A stretch of DNA of 64,000 bases from an uncultured Ignavibacteria bacterium (GTDB lineage: Bacteria > Bacteroidota > Ignavibacteria > Kapaibacteriales > Kapaibacteriaceae): contig CALMZQ010000155.1 of assembly GCA_937870915.1 (NCBI GenBank), forward strand, positions 1 through 64,000, read 5' to 3'. Under the pieces are notes generated by a model, which was not told the origin of the DNA, made no database searches, and worked only from the letters and a program-made list of their open reading frames with translations. A program made the position numbers and the translations under genes. This document shows positions 59,318 through 64,000 of the stretch, piece after piece (position 1 is the stretch's first letter; every line of letters begins with the position of its first letter).

Positions 59318-60122
59318 ACTCAACGGTGTTGAGTATGGCATCGCAGGAATCGACGTTGGCAATAGCCGCGTAAAGATCCATCACGATGATGTGTTCTTGT
59401 CCTTCCCGTATGACAAGGAATGGAAGAAGAATGTACAGCATCACTTCCGTGACCACGTGTCAAAACGATACCTTATTGGTCTCTCTAGCGTAAACCCAAA
59501 ACAGACCACGGCAATCGTGAAGGTACTCCAGAGAATCCCGGGACATCTTGTACTGAATGCTCATTCGCTACTGATGCGTAATGATGCACTGCTTTCACTT
59601 GGGCGAGTAGAAAATGCAGGCATAGACCGTATGCTAGGAACGATAGGTGCGATGACTCGTATTCAGCCCCCTATCATCACTGTTGATTGTGGAACGGCCG
59701 TTACCGTAAATGCTGTTTCTGCCGATCATCACTTCTTGGGTGGCGTGATCTTTGCCGGACTTTCCACACAGCTCTTTGGATTATCGAAACAGACCGCTGC
59801 AATTCCGGAAGCCAAATACGTTCCACCTACAAGTTCACTTGGGGTGAACACCATGCAGTGTTTGATGTCGGGTGTAACAGCATCTGTTGTAGGTGGAGTG
59901 CTTCGCACAATAACGTCCATCAAAACCAACGACCTTGCAGATAAGGACGTACCCGTAGTGATCACGGGGGGTGAATCACAACAAGTTCTGGATACGCTCG
60001 TTGCCGAAGGTGTGAATGCCGTCTATCACCAACATATGGTAACCGACGGTATACTTGCACTTCTATCAAAAGCAACACTCGCAGACCTACAAGACTCCAT
60101 CATCGGTAAGATCTTGAACTGA
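59289..60122 (+). CDS. coaX: Type III pantothenate kinase
   Basis: IAGIDVGNSRVKI; GIDRMLGTIGAMTRIQPPIITVDCGTAVTVNAVSADHHFLGGVIFAGLSTQLFGL. Overlaps the birA 3' end. Confidence 0.93.
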   Translation: MATLYDTKIELNGVEYGIAGIDVGNSRVKIHHDDVFLSFPYDKEWKKNVQHHFRDHVSKRYLIGLSSVNPKQTTAIVKVLQRIPGHLVLNAHSLLMRNDALLSLGRVENAGIDRMLGTIGAMTRIQPPIITVDCGTAVTVNAVSADHHFLGGVIFAGLSTQLFGLSKQTAAIPEAKYVPPTSSLGVNTMQCLMSGVTASVVGGVLRTITSIKTNDLADKDVPVVITGGESQQVLDTLVAEGVNAVYHQHMVTDGILALLSKATLADLQDSIIGKILN

Positions 60123-60127
60123 TCGTT

Positions 60128-61000
60128 ATGCCGAGTCCCATCGCACTTGCACTCCATGGTGGAGCCGGCAACCTCGCACGGTACGCAGGAACCGGCCGTT
60201 TAGAGCTTGCCGAAGAAATGCTCAACAACCTCGTTCGCACCCTTCATCAAGGTTTGATAGGGGGCTCATCAGCACTCGACGTAGCCACGCTGGCAGTGAT
60301 GGCCATGGAAGATTCCGGCCTGTTCCATGCCGGCAAAGGATCGTCGCCAAATTCAAAGGGCTATGTTGAACTCGATGCCTCTATCATGAATGGGAGAGAA
60401 CGAACGGCGGGATCTATAGCAGCGGCAACGAACATGAAGAATCCGATCAAGGCCGCACGATACGTAATGGAACAGACGCAACAGGTGTTGATCGTTGGTC
60501 CAGAAGCCGACCTTCTTACACGTGCATCCGGTTCAGAGATCGTTGCACCGGACTACTTTGTTCCATGTGATGAAGTTGGTGTAGCACTTCCATCGATGGG
60601 GACGGTGGGAGCTGTGGTGCTTGATCTTTCCGGCGATGTAGTTGCTGCAACATCAACAGGTGGAACCCTTCGTAAACGCGCCGGTAGAGTGGGTGATGCA
60701 CCCATCATTGGAGCCGGGACGTATGCGGTGAACAACGTTGGAGGAGTTTCTTGCACCGGAGTTGGAGAGTACTTTCTCCGCACGAGTGCAGCCTCGCGTG
60801 TGATAGCACGAATGGACCTTCTCGGCGAGAGCCCAGGTGCTGCCTCGGGTTCTATTCTCTCAGAGATAACTGAGATGGGTGGATCCGGCGGAATGATCGT
60901 GATCGATCATCGTGGAACAGTTGCGATGCCATACTCAACACAGGGCATGTATCGTGCATCGATTGATGCACGAGGTACCATTGTTGTTGGTTGTCTCTAG
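60128..61000 (+). CDS. Isoaspartyl peptidase/L-asparaginase (Ntn hydrolase)
   Basis: ALHGGAGNLARY; LFHAGKGSSPNSKGYVELDASIMNG; GTVGAVVLDLSGDVVAATSTGGTLRKRAGRVGDAPIIGAGTYA. Confidence 0.95.
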   Translation: MPSPIALALHGGAGNLARYAGTGRLELAEEMLNNLVRTLHQGLIGGSSALDVATLAVMAMEDSGLFHAGKGSSPNSKGYVELDASIMNGRERTAGSIAAATNMKNPIKAARYVMEQTQQVLIVGPEADLLTRASGSEIVAPDYFVPCDEVGVALPSMGTVGAVVLDLSGDVVAATSTGGTLRKRAGRVGDAPIIGAGTYAVNNVGGVSCTGVGEYFLRTSAASRVIARMDLLGESPGAASGSILSEITEMGGSGGMIVIDHRGTVAMPYSTQGMYRASIDARGTIVVGCL

Positions 61001-61007
61001 CCCCTTC

Positions 61008-63362
61008 TCAAAAGGCCTGACCAAGGCCGATGCTGAGTTGCCAGTTACCGGAGTTCATTGATCCGCGTCTTCCAAAAATCCATTTATCATTAGCACGTGT
61101 TGGGTCGTAGATGCTTGTTGCCCAATCGATGCGGAACGGTCCAACCGGAGTCTCGAATCGATATCCAATACCTGCCGCCAGTACGCTTCCCATATACAAA
61201 TCTTCGAGTCGCATCGACCCATAGAGGTCGGTTGTGAAACGATTGAATGAGTTTCCAATATCGGTGAAGAAGGTAAAACCGCTGCGTTCAACAATGGACG
61301 CCCAGATTCCATCAACGCCGCGTGGTCTCTCGAAGGAATAACGCACTTCAAAGCCAAGTTCTACGAGCGAGGCACTGCCGATAACATTTGAATAGATGTA
61401 TTGATTGTTGGGATTAGGATCGTCGATCCGTCCGGAGTGTGGATCGTGTAGAGTGCGAGACGGAAAGGATCGGATACTCGCAGGACCACCAGCAAAGAAC
61501 TGACGTTCAAGAGGTACATAGGTGTTGTTCTGAGTGGTATCACCCCGTACAAAGTCCAATAACTGGATATGGCCGAGCTTGATCTTTGTGGCACCAACGA
61601 TACGCTTACTCAGCGGTATAACTGTGGAGAGGAAGGCTTGCCCACGGAGATATTTACCTGCCCCCCAACCCCATTCAAACGAAATGCTTGAGAATGTGCC
61701 TTGTGTTGGATTAATCGGATTGTTCCGATGATCACCGCGGAGTGTGATACCGAGATTGATACCTGTGAAGAAATTTCCTGATTCCTTCAGATAGGTATCT
61801 AGGACAACAAATTGGGCAAATGTGCTGTACACGTAGGCCGTGTCCTCTGGCGTTGTTGCTTCACCGAGGGCGGTTTCCAAAGCCCCCTCAAAGTTCCGTG
61901 GTACCTGGCGTTCAAGTCCTGTATTAAGGTCGATCCCATTGAAGAACGTGTACGTATACAGCGAGATCGGCAGTTGAACATTTAAACCAGCTGACTCCAA
62001 CTTAAAAGACTTCACAAGTTCACGAACGGAATAGTACGTTCGCGTTTGAACACCAAAACGCTGTCCAAAAAGTCTGCCAACATTGGGCCATGCAAGAACA
62101 AGTGAAGCAAGTGCTTCAGTTTCAAGTTCTTGTCCTTGGGCTATACGGCTGATATCCTGAAGAACATACTGCAGTGTGATCGAAGCAACTTGAGCTCCTC
62201 CGAACACATTGCGGTATTGTGCGGTAGCTCCAACACCCAAGTTGAGATAGTTGTCAACAGCAGTCTGATAGAGCAGTAGGTTCATACCAACATCATATGG
62301 CTTGCTGTTACGTGTGAACACTCTAATGCCAACTGTTGAATCACTTCCTTGATAACCTTTGCCTGTTGTGTCGTTGGCGATGGTATCGATAAGAACGATC
62401 TCAAAGGTACCAAGCGACATGAGGTTGGCCCTCGACTGCTCCAGTTTTCTTCTGCTATACCACTCACCTGTTTCGAAATCTAACTGACGAAGCCGTGTAG
62501 ACTCATTGACAGCTGGGTAACCGGCTGCATTCTCAAGAAACATGATACTATCTATGCGGACGCGGTTACCCGGTTCTACAACCACAACAACAGTATCATG
62601 TGTTCCGTCCTCGGAGATCCCTACAAGAGGGGGCTGATAAATCGCCCGGTAATAACCGTTGTTGTGTAGGACATTCACAAGCAGGCGAACACTGTGTTCA
62701 ATTGCGGCTTCTGAGAAAGCGTCCTTGGAGTGAAATGTCTGAGCATCGAGGGCTAGTTCGCGAACAGTGGAGTCCACACCTTCTAGACCGGAGATGATGA
62801 GTGTGTCTACGCGAGCGCGTTGTCCCTCGTTGACAAAAAATGTTAACGTGTTCTTCTTTGATTCTCGATCATATTTGAAATCGAAATTGACTGTTGCCTT
62901 GTGGAAACCATTCTGATCGAGATAGGTAAGGATCGCCACACTATCATCATGAGCAGCAGCTGGATCGTAGTAACGAAGTTCTGTCTCTAGGTCCTTACGG
63001 ATCTCACCGAACCGGTCCAATATCACCATTGGTGTTGCCGGATTTCTCCTGAAGTTTTCTTCGTAGTAGAGAGTAAGCTGGCGAGTGATAGAGAGTTCAC
63101 TCGGTAACGAGGAGATTATTCCGATGAGTTGTTCCGGCTTTGTCTCAACACACCCTACAAACTCTACAGCCTGCAATTCCTCGAGCTCTAATGCGCGTGA
63201 TCGCTCACCAGAGCGCACAACACTGTCTTGGTACTCCGATTGTGCTGAAAGGAACGGGGCTCCTGCCAAACACAAAACGAGCACGAAAAAGGCACGATGA
63301 AGAACGGCTTCATATCCGCTGCGGAGTATCACAGAGTGCAAAATACCGCGTAGAAGGTGCAT
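61008..63362 (-). CDS. BamA/TamA (Omp85)-family outer membrane protein with POTRA-like region
   Basis: Signal peptide ...GAPFLSA|QSEYQ; POTRA-like VNFDFKYDRESKKNTLTFFVNEGQRARVDTLIISGLEGV; barrel end AAGIGYRFETPVGPFRIDWATSIYD...WQLSIGLGQAF. Confidence 0.9.
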   Translation of the reverse strand: MHLLRGILHSVILRSGYEAVLHRAFFVLVLCLAGAPFLSAQSEYQDSVVRSGERSRALELEELQAVEFVGCVETKPEQLIGIISSLPSELSITRQLTLYYEENFRRNPATPMVILDRFGEIRKDLETELRYYDPAAAHDDSVAILTYLDQNGFHKATVNFDFKYDRESKKNTLTFFVNEGQRARVDTLIISGLEGVDSTVRELALDAQTFHSKDAFSEAAIEHSVRLLVNVLHNNGYYRAIYQPPLVGISEDGTHDTVVVVVEPGNRVRIDSIMFLENAAGYPAVNESTRLRQLDFETGEWYSRRKLEQSRANLMSLGTFEIVLIDTIANDTTGKGYQGSDSTVGIRVFTRNSKPYDVGMNLLLYQTAVDNYLNLGVGATAQYRNVFGGAQVASITLQYVLQDISRIAQGQELETEALASLVLAWPNVGRLFGQRFGVQTRTYYSVRELVKSFKLESAGLNVQLPISLYTYTFFNGIDLNTGLERQVPRNFEGALETALGEATTPEDTAYVYSTFAQFVVLDTYLKESGNFFTGINLGITLRGDHRNNPINPTQGTFSSISFEWGWGAGKYLRGQAFLSTVIPLSKRIVGATKIKLGHIQLLDFVRGDTTQNNTYVPLERQFFAGGPASIRSFPSRTLHDPHSGRIDDPNPNNQYIYSNVIGSASLVELGFEVRYSFERPRGVDGIWASIVERSGFTFFTDIGNSFNRFTTDLYGSMRLEDLYMGSVLAAGIGYRFETPVGPFRIDWATSIYDPTRANDKWIFGRRGSMNSGNWQLSIGLGQAF

Positions 63363-63375
63363 GAAAACGAACAAC

Positions 63376-63401
63376 GCCCGATCAACCTAGGTCGATAGGG
63401 C
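63376..63401 (-). terminator. Imperfect hairpin between the DUF2795 and Omp85 genes
   Basis: GCCC(g)ATC(a)ACC-TA-GGT(c)GAT(a)GGGC; weak U-tract on minus strand. Confidence 0.4.
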
Positions 63402-63428
63402 GCATATGAACGTTGAGAGGAAGACGAG

Positions 63429-63668
63429 TTACGATTCGTACGTATCGTCGTCTTCGCTGAAGAACATATCGTCGGAGGCAGCCTCATATTCTGGCCAAAG
63501 GTCTTCGATGCCCTCATAGGTGATCTCGTCTGAATCGTCGAGTTCACCAAGGTTATCGAGTACTTGCAACGGGGCTCCGCTGCGATTGGCATAATCAATG
63601 AGTTCCTCCTTGGTGGCCGGCCAAGGGGCATCCTCGAGATACGAGGCAAGTTCGGGCGTCCAAAACAT
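63429..63668 (-). CDS. DUF2795-like small acidic protein
   Basis: MFWTPELASYLEDAPWPATKEELIDYANRSGAPLQVLDNLGELDDSDEITYEGIEDLWPEY. Confidence 0.75.
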   Translation of the reverse strand: MFWTPELASYLEDAPWPATKEELIDYANRSGAPLQVLDNLGELDDSDEITYEGIEDLWPEYEAASDDMFFSEDDDTYES

Positions 63669-63711
63669 GGGAGGATCCTTGTGAGTGGTTTTCCGGAATT
63701 CGTAAGCGGCG

Positions 63712-63742
63712 CGAATATACACGCACGAGTCAGTAGACGCAA
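63712..63742 (-). promoter_or_regulatory. Bacteroidetes-type promoter TTG-N20-TATATTCG (one mismatch)
   Basis: Upstream of the 63429-63668 gene. Confidence 0.5.
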
Positions 63743-63779
63743 TAACGAATCGTTTTCGACACAATTGTTACAGTCTGAA

Positions 63780-64000
63780 TCACAACTTCTGCAGGATGAA
63801 CGCTGCCACGTCAAGATCATACGGTGTGGTCACCTTAAAATTTATTTCTTCTCCGGGAACGGTATGCACAGGGCTTCCCATCTGCTCCACGAGAGACGCG
63901 CAATCTGTTCCAACCCGTCCACCAGCCTCGGCAACAGCGTAGGCCTGTCTGAGAAGAGAAGACGCAAATCCCTGGGGTGTTTGCACGCGAAACAGGGTAG
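63780..64000 (-). CDS. ispD: 2-C-methyl-D-erythritol 4-phosphate cytidylyltransferase, C-terminal part (continues past window)
   Basis: TLFRVQTPQGFASSLLRQAY...GTDCASLVEQMGSPVHTVPGEEINFKVTTPYDLDVAAFIL; frame is open to the window edge. Confidence 0.9.
   Translation of the reverse strand, partial: TLFRVQTPQGFASSLLRQAYAVAEAGGRVGTDCASLVEQMGSPVHTVPGEEINFKVTTPYDLDVAAFILQKL

Noticed and set aside
1-64000. Prophage, transposon, integron, tRNA or rRNA genes
   Set aside because: No recognisable transposase, integrase, structural phage gene, cloverleaf or rRNA sequence was seen.

Overview
The window is a compact, mostly coding stretch of chromosome from a Bacteroidota/Chlorobi-group bacterium; lineage is inferred from T9SS-type C-terminal sorting domains, Bacteroidetes-type promoters and N-terminal-Gln signal peptidase sites. 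No rRNA, tRNA, CRISPR array, transposase, integrase or phage gene was recognised. Main blocks: (1) 0-14.6 kb, a minus-strand cluster of secreted T9SS-type proteins, including a ~2,340-aa protein with chlamydial-Pmp-like GGA[I/V]/FxxN repeats; (2) 15.6-28.3 kb, a branched-chain amino/acyl-CoA gene set (fused BCKDH E1 alpha-beta, IlvE, a threonine-dehydratase-like enzyme) plus an isobutyryl-CoA mutase that looks like IcmF split into two genes around a DUF4397 lipoprotein gene; (3) 30-35 kb, a second secreted-protein cluster with a 5' UTR predicted to hide the Shine-Dalgarno sequence, followed by a glutaminyl cyclotransferase gene that fits the +1 Gln found on most predicted exported proteins here; (4) 40-43.9 kb, an envelope module (beta-barrel, two lipoproteins, ankyrin protein) and a NYN nuclease-cold-shock fusion; (5) 47-64 kb, two T9SS arylsulfotransferase-like paralogues, serS, mnmG/mnmE, birA/coaX, an Omp85 protein and ispD. 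Two 16-bp parS-like palindromes lie at the mnmG start, and a ~0.5-kb non-coding region lies 7 kb away, so this may be an origin-proximal locus. All calls are from reading the sequence; no database search was run.
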